DNA of 64,000 nucleotides from Coleofasciculaceae cyanobacterium. Lineage in GTDB: Bacteria; Cyanobacteriota; Cyanobacteriia; Cyanobacteriales; Xenococcaceae. Positions 18,429-27,575 of the stretch are shown piece after piece (the stretch's first letter is position 1; the number at the start of each line of letters is the position of its first letter). The DNA lies in assembly GCA_036703275.1 (NCBI GenBank), contig DATNPK010000064.1:1-64000 (forward strand). Reading direction: 5' to 3'. A program made the position numbers and the translations under genes. Below the pieces are notes generated by a model, which saw nothing but the letters and a program-made list of their open reading frames with translations, was not told where the DNA came from and did not search any database.

Positions 18429-20111
18429 ATGAGTACAACATTAGAAAGAAATGCTCCCATAACAGCGCCAGAGCATAACGAACATCCTCAAAGAAAGTGG
18501 CAGGACTACTTTGGCTTTAGTACCGATCATAAAGTAATTGGTATTCAGTATTTAGTTACTGCTTTTTTCTTTTACTTTGTTGGTGGCGCAATAGCCGAGG
18601 TGATGCGTACTGAACTTTCTACTCCCGATCCCGATTTTGTGCAACCCGAGTTTTACAATCAGCTTTTGACTATGCACGGAACAATTATGTTGTTTCTGTG
18701 GATTATCCCTGCGGGGGCAGGATTTGCTAACTATCTAATTCCGCTGATGGTTGGGGCAGAAGATATGGCATTCCCCCGTCTTAATACGGTTGCCTTCTGG
18801 ATGATCCCCCCAGGCGGTCTTTTACTACTAAGCAGCTTTTTTAACGGTGCGCCCCAAGCTGGTTGGACTTCCTATCCGCCGTTAAGTTTAATGAGCGGTA
18901 AATCGGGAGAAGAAATTTGGATTCTTAGCGTATTGATCTTGGGAGTATCTTCAATGTTGGGGGCAATTAACTTTGTCACCACTATCCTGTTGATGCGAAT
19001 GCCCGATATGGACATTCACAGTATGCCTTTATTTTGCTGGTCAATGCTAGCAACTTCGGGCTTGATTTTGATTGGTACACCTGTACTAGGAGCGGCTCTA
19101 ATATTACTTTCTTTTGACCTGATTGCCGGAACAGCATTTTTTAATCCTGCGGGGGGTGGCGATCCGATAGTTTACCAGCATATGTTCTGGTTCTATTCTC
19201 ATCCTGCGGTATACATCATGATTTTGCCCTTTTTTGGCGCAATTTCGGAAATTTTGCCCGTTCATGCTCGCAAACCCATCTTTGGCTATAGAGCGATCGC
19301 CTATTCTAGTTTGGCAATTAGCTTCTTGGGTCTAATTGTTTGGGCGCATCATATGTTTTCTAGTGGTACTCCTGGCTGGTTGCGGATGTTTTTTATGGCA
19401 ACCACGATGGTTATTGCCGTGCCGACGGGGATCAAAGTGTTTAGCTGGTGTGCGACTATCTGGGGTGGAAAACTCAGTCTCAACAGTGCGTTTATCTTTG
19501 CCGTTGGTTTCCTTTCGTCCTTTTTAATTGGTGGTTTGAGTGGGGTAATGGTGGCATCTGTGCCATTCGATATCCATGTCCACGACACTTACTTTATTGT
19601 GGCTCACTTCCACTACGTCTTGTTTGGTGGTTCGGTATTTGGCTTATTTGCAGGAGTTTATCACTGGTTTCCTAAAATGACTGGGCGTATGGTTAACGAA
19701 ACCTTAGGTCGGATTCACTTTGTCATGACTTTTGTGGGCTTCAACATTACTTTTCTGCCCATGCATCAATTGGGTTTACAGGGTATGAACCGCCGTGTTG
19801 CTCTTTACGATCCTCAGTTTCAGACTCTTAACATGGTCTGTACGATTGGGTCATATATCCTGGCACTGTCTACCTTCCCCTTCATTATTAATATTATTTG
19901 GAGTTTGTATAAAGGAGACAAAGCTGCCCGTAACCCATGGCGTGCTTTAACCTTGGAATGGCAAACAGCTTCCCCCCCAATCATCGAAAACTTTGAAGAA
20001 GAACCCGTATTGTGGGCAGGACCTTATGATTATGGTGTAGATACGGAAAGTATCGATGGCGATGAAGATGTCCAAGATATGTTAGCAACAGTCACCGCCG
20101 AAGGTTCGTAA
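18429..20111 (+). CDS. ctaD: Cytochrome c oxidase subunit I
   Basis: CtaD holds heme a and the heme a3-CuB centre that reduces oxygen. The 560 residues contain 12 membrane spans. Histidine motifs are TMHGTIMLFLW (heme a), WFYSHPAVYIMILP (CuB ligand and the cross-linked Tyr motif), VWAHHMF (the two CuB histidines) and VAHFHYVLFGG (heme a3/a). It is the aa3-type enzyme typical of cyanobacteria. The C-terminal cytoplasmic extension (500-560) is acidic. Confidence 0.98.
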   Translation: MSTTLERNAPITAPEHNEHPQRKWQDYFGFSTDHKVIGIQYLVTAFFFYFVGGAIAEVMRTELSTPDPDFVQPEFYNQLLTMHGTIMLFLWIIPAGAGFANYLIPLMVGAEDMAFPRLNTVAFWMIPPGGLLLLSSFFNGAPQAGWTSYPPLSLMSGKSGEEIWILSVLILGVSSMLGAINFVTTILLMRMPDMDIHSMPLFCWSMLATSGLILIGTPVLGAALILLSFDLIAGTAFFNPAGGGDPIVYQHMFWFYSHPAVYIMILPFFGAISEILPVHARKPIFGYRAIAYSSLAISFLGLIVWAHHMFSSGTPGWLRMFFMATTMVIAVPTGIKVFSWCATIWGGKLSLNSAFIFAVGFLSSFLIGGLSGVMVASVPFDIHVHDTYFIVAHFHYVLFGGSVFGLFAGVYHWFPKMTGRMVNETLGRIHFVMTFVGFNITFLPMHQLGLQGMNRRVALYDPQFQTLNMVCTIGSYILALSTFPFIINIIWSLYKGDKAARNPWRALTLEWQTASPPIIENFEEEPVLWAGPYDYGVDTESIDGDEDVQDMLATVTAEGS

Positions 20112-20167
20112 ACAAAAGATATTGTAGGGGTTTGGCAATGCTAAATCCCTACCTGAGTTATTAATTC

Positions 20168-20827
20168 ATGACAAATAAGTATATGCAAGGTTCAACCGTA
20201 GATAATAAATCCCAAATAGCGAATGCGAAGCTAGCCGAAGGCATCGCCTTTGAACAAGAAGCAGAACAGGGGCATCATGGACATCCCGATCATCGGATGT
20301 TTGGTCTATATATCTTTTTAGTTTCCGATAGCATGACCTTTATCGGCTTTTTTGCAGCATTGCTGATCTATCGGGCGATTATGCCCGTTTGGCCACCCGA
20401 AGGTACGTCTGAACTAGAATTGCTAGTTCCAATTATTAACACTTCAATCCTTGTGGCTAGTAGCTTTGTCATGCACGAAGGACAAAAAGCCTTGAAAAAT
20501 GGTAATGTCAAAGGCTTGCAAAAGTGGTTTGCTATTACCGCAGCAATGGGTGCACTTTTCTTAGCTGGTCAGGCTTATGAATATTTCCATGCTGAGTTTG
20601 GTCTAACTACTAACCTGTTTGCTAGTTGCTTTTATGTCTTGACTGGATTCCACGGTTTGCACGTTTTGACAGGAGTATTACTAATACTCTCTGTTTTATG
20701 GCGATCGCGTGAATCAGGTCACTATTCTAGCAGCAGTCATTTTGGAGTAGAAGCAGCCGAGATTTACTGGCACTTTGTTGATGTTATTTGGTTAGTCTTA
20801 TTCGTCTTGGTATATCTAATTAATTAA
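20168..20827 (+). CDS. ctaE: Cytochrome c oxidase subunit III
   Basis: The 219-residue subunit III has about five membrane spans, with LYIFLVSDSMTFIGFFAALL, FYVLTGFHGLHVLTG and YWHFVDVIWLVLFVLVYL as family signatures. The N-terminal extension is odd: residues 17-27 (about IANAKLAEGIA) are encoded by a palindromic dispersed repeat (20217-20247) inserted in frame. A GNRA-loop terminator follows the stop. Last gene of ctaCDE. Confidence 0.95.
   Translation: MTNKYMQGSTVDNKSQIANAKLAEGIAFEQEAEQGHHGHPDHRMFGLYIFLVSDSMTFIGFFAALLIYRAIMPVWPPEGTSELELLVPIINTSILVASSFVMHEGQKALKNGNVKGLQKWFAITAAMGALFLAGQAYEYFHAEFGLTTNLFASCFYVLTGFHGLHVLTGVLLILSVLWRSRESGHYSSSSHFGVEAAEIYWHFVDVIWLVLFVLVYLIN
20217..20247 (+). repeat. 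In-frame dispersed repeat in the ctaE N-terminus
   Basis: GCGAATGCGAAGCTAGCCG followed by AAGGCATCGCC has the GC-rich, GCGAAGC/GCATCGC-ended character of cyanobacterial interspersed palindromes, clearly unlike the A+T-rich codons around it. It codes about ten residues in the non-conserved N-terminus. Confidence 0.55.
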
Positions 20828-20870
20828 TCTCTACGATAAATTTCTTCGATTCGAGCAATTTAATCAATTG

Positions 20871-20898
20871 GGGGCGTTGCAAAATGCCCCTATTTTTT
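20871..20898 (+). terminator. ctaCDE intrinsic terminator
   Basis: GGGGCGTT pairs with AATGCCCC around a GCAA tetraloop (20871-20890), with one G-T wobble, followed by TATTTTTTTG. It lies 43 bp after the ctaE stop and is a classical rho-independent terminator. Confidence 0.88.
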
Positions 20899-20934
20899 TG
20901 AAATATATAATAAAATATTGGACTGATAAACCAG

Positions 20935-21300
20935 ATGAAATATGCTGCAAATCTTTCAAGTATAATCTTCGTAACTTTTGGCATAATTGCTTTTCCTTTA
21001 AACGAAACCAAAAGAGCTTTAGCTATTGGGTGCGATACTTATTATCGAGTAACTGGACAAATCGCTGGCTGTAGCGATCTGTCTACTGAATTTGCTAGAG
21101 AAGTTTGGTTAGAAAGATATAGCGTTTGCTTGCAACAACAATTATCAAGAGAAATCTCTATTTACAACAATCAACTAGAAACTTATTATACTAAATGGAA
21201 CAAAGATGCGGAACAAAATATAACCTTAAATAATATTTCGTTCCAGGAGCAAAATACATCGCCTCTTTCCTTATCACAAACCCAATCGGCAACTTATTAA
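20935..21300 (+). CDS. Small exported cysteine-containing protein, hypothetical
   Basis: This 121-residue reading frame begins with a signal-peptide-like segment (residues 1-31, hydrophobic 8-21, ending RALA|IG). The mature part has cysteines in IGCDTYY, AGCSDL and YSVCLQQ, a Trp/Tyr-rich helix, and a Gln/Ser/Thr-rich tail. No ribosome binding site is clear and I recognise no family. It starts 37 bp after the ctaE terminator and would need its own promoter. It could be a real small secreted protein or a chance ORF. Confidence 0.45.
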   Translation: MKYAANLSSIIFVTFGIIAFPLNETKRALAIGCDTYYRVTGQIAGCSDLSTEFAREVWLERYSVCLQQQLSREISIYNNQLETYYTKWNKDAEQNITLNNISFQEQNTSPLSLSQTQSATY

Positions 21301-21542
21301 GGAAACGCCGATTTCTGTAATCGAGAATAAATAAAATTAGAAAATTGATTTAGGTTATTGATTTTGTAGAAATGTTTAATTAAAGCATCTCTATTTTTTT
21401 ATCTAAAAGTTTTCGCCCATGTAGTTGGTAGAGCCGATCGCAATTTATACTAAATCTTGTTCACAGAGGTTACTTTTAATTGCCCCCTTCGGATAGGTGT
21501 GGAATAAGCTTCTTAGCCAGAAGCATTTCCACCCACCCTAAA

Positions 21543-21560
21543 TCCCCCAAATATGGGGGA
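21543..21560. repeat. Dispersed CCCCC/GGGGG hairpin repeat
   Basis: TCCCCCAAATATGGGGGA forms a 6-bp stem around a 6-base loop, inside the wider CTAAATCCCCC..GGGGGACTT unit common as an interspersed repeat in cyanobacterial genomes. It lies in the noncoding 21301-22044 gap. The GC-rich segment 21640-21690 (TCGCGCTTCGCGATCGCGA) is a further palindromic repeat. Confidence 0.6.
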
Positions 21561-21713
21561 CTTAAAGAAATTCGATAATGACCTTTATCAATCGGATTTA
21601 GTATTAGATATCGCAACCATGAAAATAGGCGATTACCCTTCGGGCTTGCTCTAAAGGACTCGCTATGTATCGCGCTTCGCGATCGCGATAATTTACCGAC
21701 TATATTTATATAG

Positions 21714-21815
21714 TTAGATGATCAAGCGGCGATCGCTGATTTACAAAAAGCGGCACAATTGTCTCAGCAACAGGGAAATACAGTACTTGATCAACAAACA
21801 CAAGAGGTATTATAA
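21714..21815 (+). pseudogene. C-terminal remnant of a TPR-repeat protein gene
   Basis: The plus strand reads LDDQAAIADLQKAAQLSQQ then QGNTVLDQQTQEVL and stop at 21815. AIxDLQKAAxLxxQQGN is the end of a tetratricopeptide repeat helix pair as found at the C-terminus of cyanobacterial TPR proteins. An in-frame stop at 21711 and repeat DNA upstream cut it off. The rest of the gap up to 22044 shows no gene. Confidence 0.5.
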
Positions 21816-22044
21816 CAGGTGGAATAGATGAACGTTGAGCGCGTTAGTTCCTAATTATTAGCCAATAATTGCCGAGCAAAATGAGGCGATCGCAATTATT
21901 GAGCAGAAAAGTTGATTTTGTAGAATATGAATAATTGTTCATTGCTCCGATGAACCCTTTGCGTTAATAATTAAAAATAGGTAACTATACTTGGGTTTAA
22001 TAAATAACGGCGATGAGCGCGATCGCCTTTGAGAGGATAATAAA

Positions 22045-23106
22045 ATGTTAAATACTAAATCAGTTTTAGAAGTATTACGTCCCGTACAAGACCCTGAGCT
22101 ACAAAAAAGTCTTGTCGAGCTAAACATGATTCGCAACGTGACTGTAGATGGAGGAAAAGTAAGCTTTACATTAGTATTAACCACTCCTGCTTGTCCTCTG
22201 AGAGAATTTATTGTTGAGGATTGTCAAACCGCGGTCAAAACACTATCAGGAGTAGAAACCGTAGAGGTAGAGGTAACTGCCGAAACTCCTCAACAGAAAT
22301 CTTTGCCCGATCGCACTTCTGTTCCAGGAATCAAAAATATTATTGCGATCTCTAGCGGCAAAGGCGGTGTGGGTAAAAGTTCCGTGGCTGCTAATGTAGC
22401 GGTGGCTTTAGCTGCTAAAGGTTCAAAAGTCGGCTTGTTAGATGCTGATATTTATGGTCCTAACGCGCCTAATATGTTTGGCTTGTCTGATGCCAAAATT
22501 GCGGTTAAGCAAGGCAGCAGTGGCGAAATACTAGAGCCTGCTTTCAATCATGGCGTCAAGCTAGTTTCGATGGCATTTTTGATTGACCCAGATCAGCCTG
22601 TGATTTGGCGCGGTCCAATGCTTAACGGTATTATTCGGCAGTTTCTTTATCAGGTAGAGTGGGGCGAACTAGATTACTTAATCGTCGATATGCCTCCTGG
22701 TACAGGAGATGCTCAATTAACTATGGCTCAGGCTGTCCCAATGGCAGGGGCAGTAATAGTGACAACGCCTCAGACTGTATCTTTGATAGATGCTCGTCGT
22801 GGTTTAAAAATGTTCCAGCAGTTAGGCGTAAATGTACTAGGAATTGTCGAGAACATGAGCTATTTTATACCCCCCGATCGACCAGAAAAAAGCTATGACT
22901 TGTTTGGTTCTGGTGGTGGCGAAAAAACTGCTAGAGAATTGGATATTCCTCTATTAGGCTGCGTTCCTTTAGAAATTGCCTTGAGAGAGGGGGGCGATAA
23001 CGGGATTCCCATTGTAGTTGCCCAGCCTGAGTCGGCTTCTGCTAAAGCTTTAGTGGCGATCGCCGAACAAATTGCTGCTAAAGTCTCGATCGCTGCCTTT
23101 GCATAA
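22045..23106 (+). CDS. mrp: Mrp/ApbC family iron-sulfur cluster carrier ATPase
   Basis: The 353-residue P-loop ATPase has an N-terminal MIP18/DUF59 domain (1-90, VLRPVQDPELQKSLVELNMI) and a deviant Walker A motif SSGKGGVGKSSVAANVA near 105-121. DADIYGPNAPNMFG and DMPPGTGDAQLTMAQ are further family motifs. Relatives bind and transfer Fe-S clusters to apoproteins. GAGAGGA at 22031 is a plausible ribosome binding site. It converges with fmt (15-bp gap). The symbol is the general family name. Confidence 0.94.
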   Translation: MLNTKSVLEVLRPVQDPELQKSLVELNMIRNVTVDGGKVSFTLVLTTPACPLREFIVEDCQTAVKTLSGVETVEVEVTAETPQQKSLPDRTSVPGIKNIIAISSGKGGVGKSSVAANVAVALAAKGSKVGLLDADIYGPNAPNMFGLSDAKIAVKQGSSGEILEPAFNHGVKLVSMAFLIDPDQPVIWRGPMLNGIIRQFLYQVEWGELDYLIVDMPPGTGDAQLTMAQAVPMAGAVIVTTPQTVSLIDARRGLKMFQQLGVNVLGIVENMSYFIPPDRPEKSYDLFGSGGGEKTARELDIPLLGCVPLEIALREGGDNGIPIVVAQPESASAKALVAIAEQIAAKVSIAAFA

Positions 23107-23121
23107 AGGGATTTTTTGTAT

Positions 23122-24117
23122 TCATCCGTTATCGAATACAGTTCCCACTTCCAGGCGCATTCCATTAACAAAGTCCCAACCAGACTGAGCGCGTTTTCCC
23201 GCAAGCTGGACTTGTTTGAGGAGTAATAATTCTGAACCTGTTTGCACTACCGCACCCTGGTTCTTAATATTACTAACTATTTCTCCAGGTTTACCCGTAA
23301 GAGAGCATAATTCTGGATATTGCTGCTTTAGGCTGCTATATTCTTCTGGCAAGCTGTCGATAGTATTTTTGGTAATTGGAACTGTAGCAATAATCTTTAG
23401 TCTTTTAGCTTCTAACGTAGCAAAACAGTTGGGGAAAAAACCGCGCACCTGATTATGTATGGCGATCGCACTTTTGGACCAGTCGAGCGCAAAGTCAGAT
23501 CCTGCGATCAGTCTGGCGTAAGTAGCCTGGCTATCATCTTGAGGAATAGGGGTAATTGCTTGTTCTAGTTTAAATAAAGTTTCTAATAATAAATCTGCCC
23601 CTTGGCCGGCAAGAGTCACGGCTAAATCGTGAGCATTATCCAGCAGTCCAATTTCTGTTTCGGCTTTGAGCAACATATCTCCCGTATCCATGCCCACATC
23701 CATTAACATCGTGGTAATTCCCGTAGTGCGATCGCCATTAACAATACTCCATTGAATTGGCGCAGCACCACGATAGCTTGGTAGCAAAGAACCATGAACG
23801 TTAATACATCCTAGTTTGGGCATATTCAAAATTTCAGCGGAGAGAATTTGCCCATAAGCTACAACTACGAAAAAGTCGGCTTCAGCAGCTTTAAGCCGAT
23901 CCAGCGTTGGTCGATCTTTTTTAATTCTTTTAGGTTGCCAGACAGGTAAATTATGCTCTAGTGCTAGCTGTTTTACTGCCGAAGGTAGAGTTTTATTACC
24001 TCTACCTCTTCTCTTATCAGGTTGAGTTACCACCGCTACAACTTCAATGTCAGATTCCAGCAGTTTGATTAGAGTCGGAACAGCAAACTGAGGAGTACCA
24101 AAAAAAACTATTTTCAT
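23122..24117 (-). CDS. fmt: Methionyl-tRNA formyltransferase
   Basis: Fmt formylates Met-tRNAfMet with 10-formyl-THF (made by FolD, at the other end of the window). The 331 residues have the formyltransferase N-domain ([16 protein letters not shown], catalytic region [33 protein letters not shown]) and an OB-type C-domain (210-331). Normal length. It lies 60 bp downstream of nblS on the same strand and may be cotranscribed with it. Confidence 0.97.
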   Translation of the reverse strand: MKIVFFGTPQFAVPTLIKLLESDIEVVAVVTQPDKRRGRGNKTLPSAVKQLALEHNLPVWQPKRIKKDRPTLDRLKAAEADFFVVVAYGQILSAEILNMPKLGCINVHGSLLPSYRGAAPIQWSIVNGDRTTGITTMLMDVGMDTGDMLLKAETEIGLLDNAHDLAVTLAGQGADLLLETLFKLEQAITPIPQDDSQATYARLIAGSDFALDWSKSAIAIHNQVRGFFPNCFATLEAKRLKIIATVPITKNTIDSLPEEYSSLKQQYPELCSLTGKPGEIVSNIKNQGAVVQTGSELLLLKQVQLAGKRAQSGWDFVNGMRLEVGTVFDNG

Positions 24118-24177
24118 CTACTGAGTAATTTGGTGAAAGTTGTGAAATTGTCTGCCATATTGCAGTCAACTAAAGCG

Positions 24178-26172
24178 TTAATCAATTAGGCTAACTGCTT
24201 GAATTGGCTGTTCAATTTCTGCTTGATAAACTGGCAGTTCAAACCAGAAGGTAGTCCCGACACCTACTTCGCTGTCGATATAAACTCTGCTATTGTGCTT
24301 CTCGATAATATTACGCACGATGGAAAGACCTAAACCAGTACCTTCTAAAGTATGAACTCGATTTTCTACTCGAAAGAAACGTTCAAAGATAGCTTCTTTA
24401 TCTTCGGTGGAAATGCCAATTCCCGTATCAGCCACTTCTATTTTTACGGCTAGCTGATTTAAAGTATTAGATTGTGCTGGGGTTTGGTAGGCACGAACGG
24501 TAACCTTACCTCCTGAATTAGTAAATTTCAGGCTGTTTCCTACCAAATTCGTCAAAACCTGTAGTATCAGATCGTAATTACCTAATACCAAGGGTAAATT
24601 AGGCTCTAATTCCTGATATAGTTCAATTCCTTTGTCTTTGGCGTTTAATTGACAGGTTCTTAAAGTCTGTTCGATTGGTTGATTTAAATCGACCTGACTC
24701 AAATTATAAGTGCGGGATGATTCTAAACGAGATAAATCTAAAACGTCATTGACTAAACGAGTCAGACGATCTGTCTCATGGTTAGCCGTATCTAAAAATT
24801 CTCGACGCTGAACTTGGGTTAGATCTTCACCATACTCTGATAACGTTTCAATGAAAGATTTAATGTTAAATAGAGGTGTCCTTAGTTCGTGGGAAACATT
24901 GCTAATGAACTGGCTTTTAGCTTCATTTAGTTCTACTTCACGGGTAATATCCTGAATCGTCATGGCAATTCCTTTGATATTGGCGCTACCACCATCCAAA
25001 ACCCGACTTAACAAAACGCGGATAGTTCTAGGTATAGGTCGGTGAAGAGTAATGCGAAATTCATCGCGATCGCTAAAATGATGTCGTTCAGATTCGGCTA
25101 AAGCTAATTCTGATTTATTCTTTTCTAGTTCAACTTTTCTCTCAATCATCTGATAAAGAGGCTTAGTTAATTTAGTGGTTAACTCTGAGGGAAGGCGATG
25201 CAGCACATTATCGCCGATCGCATCTTCTGACCAACCAAAAATACTTTTAGCGGTAGGGTTGACCAGAATAATCTGCATATTAGGATCGATTAGTACCGCA
25301 CCATCAGCGATCGTCGAAACTAAAGTTTCTAGCTTAGCTTTTTCGGCAGTTATTTCTTCAATGTTTTGCTCTTCATAGTTTTCTAGCTTTTCTGCCATCA
25401 AATTAAAGCTAGCGATTAATTCACCCAATTCCCCCCGCAGAGGCAGATCGATTCTCTGTTTAAAATTTTTAGCGGCAATATTTTTTACTCCCACCAAAAG
25501 TTCTTTAATCGGTCTGGTGATCATTAGAGCATTGAAGACGTTACCCAGGATTACCATAGCCCAGATAGTAATAAACACGGCGATAGTTACATCTCGCGTT
25601 AGATTTGATGATGCCACGATCGTTGGGTTGGGATTGATTCCCACTGCCAGTACCCCTAAATACTGACTATCTTGACGCAGAGGAACAAAAACATCTGTAA
25701 CTTGCCCGTTAGGGGTCTGGTGCTGTCGGATAAAGGGCAAATCGCTGTTTTGAGCGTAGTCTTCAGGTAGCTTGATTCGACGTTTAATCGTCAGCGTGTT
25801 TTGATTTTCTGCCTGAGAATAGGGAATGCCAAAAAAGATATTACCTGAGCGATCGGCATAGATCAAATAGCGGATGCTAGAGGTGCTGCGATAGAAACGA
25901 GTCGAGAAATCAGCTAGACCCTGCATATCATTTTCCGCAACCAAAGGGGCAGCATTAGAAGCAATCAAAATACTGAGATCGCTGCCAAAACGTGTGTCGT
26001 TAATATTAGATTCTAATTGAATCGTATTAACTGCCCAAAAAGTCAAACTACTCATAATCAATGAAACAACCAGAGTAGCGGCAGCCATAAGTTTTGTCTG
26101 GAGGGTAAATTCCGACCACCAGAGGGCAATAATTTTTTTAATTTTGGCAATAAAGGTCAGCAATTTATTCAA
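24178..26172 (-). CDS. nblS: Sensor histidine kinase NblS (DspA/Hik33)
   Basis: The 664 residues match the length and layout of cyanobacterial NblS/Hik33. They comprise a membrane segment (about 29-50), an extracytoplasmic sensor region, a second membrane segment (about 190-212), HAMP (213-265), a coiled linker, PAS (about 285-400), HisKA with FISNVSHELRTPLFNIKS (phospho-acceptor His428) and HATPase (DTGIGIS, GTGLGLSIVRNI). NblS signals high light, nutrient, cold and osmotic stress through RpaB and controls phycobilisome degradation and hli genes. purD lies upstream on the same strand (108 bp), a linkage known in Synechococcus elongatus, which supports the assignment. Confidence 0.92.
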   Translation of the reverse strand: MNKLLTFIAKIKKIIALWWSEFTLQTKLMAAATLVVSLIMSSLTFWAVNTIQLESNINDTRFGSDLSILIASNAAPLVAENDMQGLADFSTRFYRSTSSIRYLIYADRSGNIFFGIPYSQAENQNTLTIKRRIKLPEDYAQNSDLPFIRQHQTPNGQVTDVFVPLRQDSQYLGVLAVGINPNPTIVASSNLTRDVTIAVFITIWAMVILGNVFNALMITRPIKELLVGVKNIAAKNFKQRIDLPLRGELGELIASFNLMAEKLENYEEQNIEEITAEKAKLETLVSTIADGAVLIDPNMQIILVNPTAKSIFGWSEDAIGDNVLHRLPSELTTKLTKPLYQMIERKVELEKNKSELALAESERHHFSDRDEFRITLHRPIPRTIRVLLSRVLDGGSANIKGIAMTIQDITREVELNEAKSQFISNVSHELRTPLFNIKSFIETLSEYGEDLTQVQRREFLDTANHETDRLTRLVNDVLDLSRLESSRTYNLSQVDLNQPIEQTLRTCQLNAKDKGIELYQELEPNLPLVLGNYDLILQVLTNLVGNSLKFTNSGGKVTVRAYQTPAQSNTLNQLAVKIEVADTGIGISTEDKEAIFERFFRVENRVHTLEGTGLGLSIVRNIIEKHNSRVYIDSEVGVGTTFWFELPVYQAEIEQPIQAVSLID

Positions 26173-26280
26173 CAGTAATAATAAATATTAAGTTGCCTGA
26201 ATTATAGTTTACCAACTGTGTAACAAACTATTGAGTAAATCTGATGATTTGATACTAATTAATGCTAATTAATTCTAATT

Positions 26281-27540
26281 TTATCTATACTTATGTCCAA
26301 TATCACGACGGTAATACATTCCTTCAAACTGCACAGATTTTACTGCATCATAGGCGATCGCTACTGCCTGGGCAAAATTATCCCCTATGGCAGTGACACC
26401 CAACACTCTTCCACCATCGGTAACTAAGCGATCTTGCTGTAATTTTGTTCCTGCCTGAAATATAATTACTCCTTCTTGGTTAACTTCATTTATACCAGCG
26501 ATCGCCTTCCCTTTTTCGTAGGCATCAGGATAACCACCAGAAGCAGCCACTACACATACAGCACTTCCAGCTTTCCAGCTTAGAGGCGGTAGTTGCTCTA
26601 ATCTTTGTTCGACACAGGCAAGCAAAATTTCGTCTAAAGGAGTATTCAGTAGGGGTAAAACCACCTGAGTTTCAGGATCGCCAAAGCGACAGTTAAATTC
26701 AATTACTTTGGGATCGCCTGAGGGAGTAATAATTAAACCTGCATATAATACTCCTCGATAATCGATGTTTCTCTGATTTAGAGCTTCTAGGGTAGGCTGC
26801 AATATTTCTTGTTCGATTCTGGTCATCAATTCTGCTGTGACCAAAGGCACGGGTGAGTATGCTCCCATGCCTCCAGTGTTTTTCCCCGTGTCTCCTTCGC
26901 CAATGCGTTTGTGATCTTGGGCAGGAGATAAAGAACGAATAGTTTTACCGTCGGCGATCGCTAATACTGATACTTCCGCTCCAGTTAAAAATTCTTCAAC
27001 TACTATTTTGCCAGAATCTTTACCCAGTAATTCATCTACCGCGGCGATCGCCTCTTCCAGAGTAGCCGCCACAATAACTCCTTTACCCGCAGCCAACCCA
27101 TCAGCCTTAACTACAATCGGCGCACCAACTTGTTGAATATATTCTTTAGCAGTAACCGCATTGGTAAAAGTCTGAGAGACTGCGGTGGGAATATTTGCCT
27201 GGGTCATAATCTCTTTTGCCCAAGACTTGCTAGATTCAATTCTCGCTCCTGACTTAGTAGGACCAAATACAGCAATGTCGCGCTGGCGTAGATAATCAAC
27301 AATTCCTAGCGACAAGGGAACTTCTGGACCGATCGCAACCAAAGAAATTTGATTTTCTAATACCGCCCGAGCAATTCCCGCAAAATCATCTACAGCCAAG
27401 GGCAGGTTTTGGCAGTTTTTCAGCGTGGCAGTACCGCCATTGCCAGGAGTACAGATAACCTGTTCTACGTTAGGAGATTGTAATAACGTCCAAGCTAAGG
27501 CGTGTTCTCTACCCCCGTTGCCAACTACTAATACTTTCAT
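26281..27540 (-). CDS. purD: Phosphoribosylamine-glycine ligase (GAR synthetase)
   Basis: PurD joins phosphoribosylamine and glycine with ATP, step 2 of purine synthesis, right after PurF (found at the right end of this window). The 419 residues start MKVLVVGNGGREHALAW, have the ATP-grasp core VKADGLAAGKGVIVA and LLPLLNTPLDEILLA, and the signature RFGDPETQVVLP. It lies between trpF (upstream, 35 bp) and nblS. Confidence 0.97.
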   Translation of the reverse strand: MKVLVVGNGGREHALAWTLLQSPNVEQVICTPGNGGTATLKNCQNLPLAVDDFAGIARAVLENQISLVAIGPEVPLSLGIVDYLRQRDIAVFGPTKSGARIESSKSWAKEIMTQANIPTAVSQTFTNAVTAKEYIQQVGAPIVVKADGLAAGKGVIVAATLEEAIAAVDELLGKDSGKIVVEEFLTGAEVSVLAIADGKTIRSLSPAQDHKRIGEGDTGKNTGGMGAYSPVPLVTAELMTRIEQEILQPTLEALNQRNIDYRGVLYAGLIITPSGDPKVIEFNCRFGDPETQVVLPLLNTPLDEILLACVEQRLEQLPPLSWKAGSAVCVVAASGGYPDAYEKGKAIAGINEVNQEGVIIFQAGTKLQQDRLVTDGGRVLGVTAIGDNFAQAVAIAYDAVKSVQFEGMYYRRDIGHKYR

Positions 27541-27575
27541 GATCTAGATAACTACTTTGCCGGTTTGTAATTATC

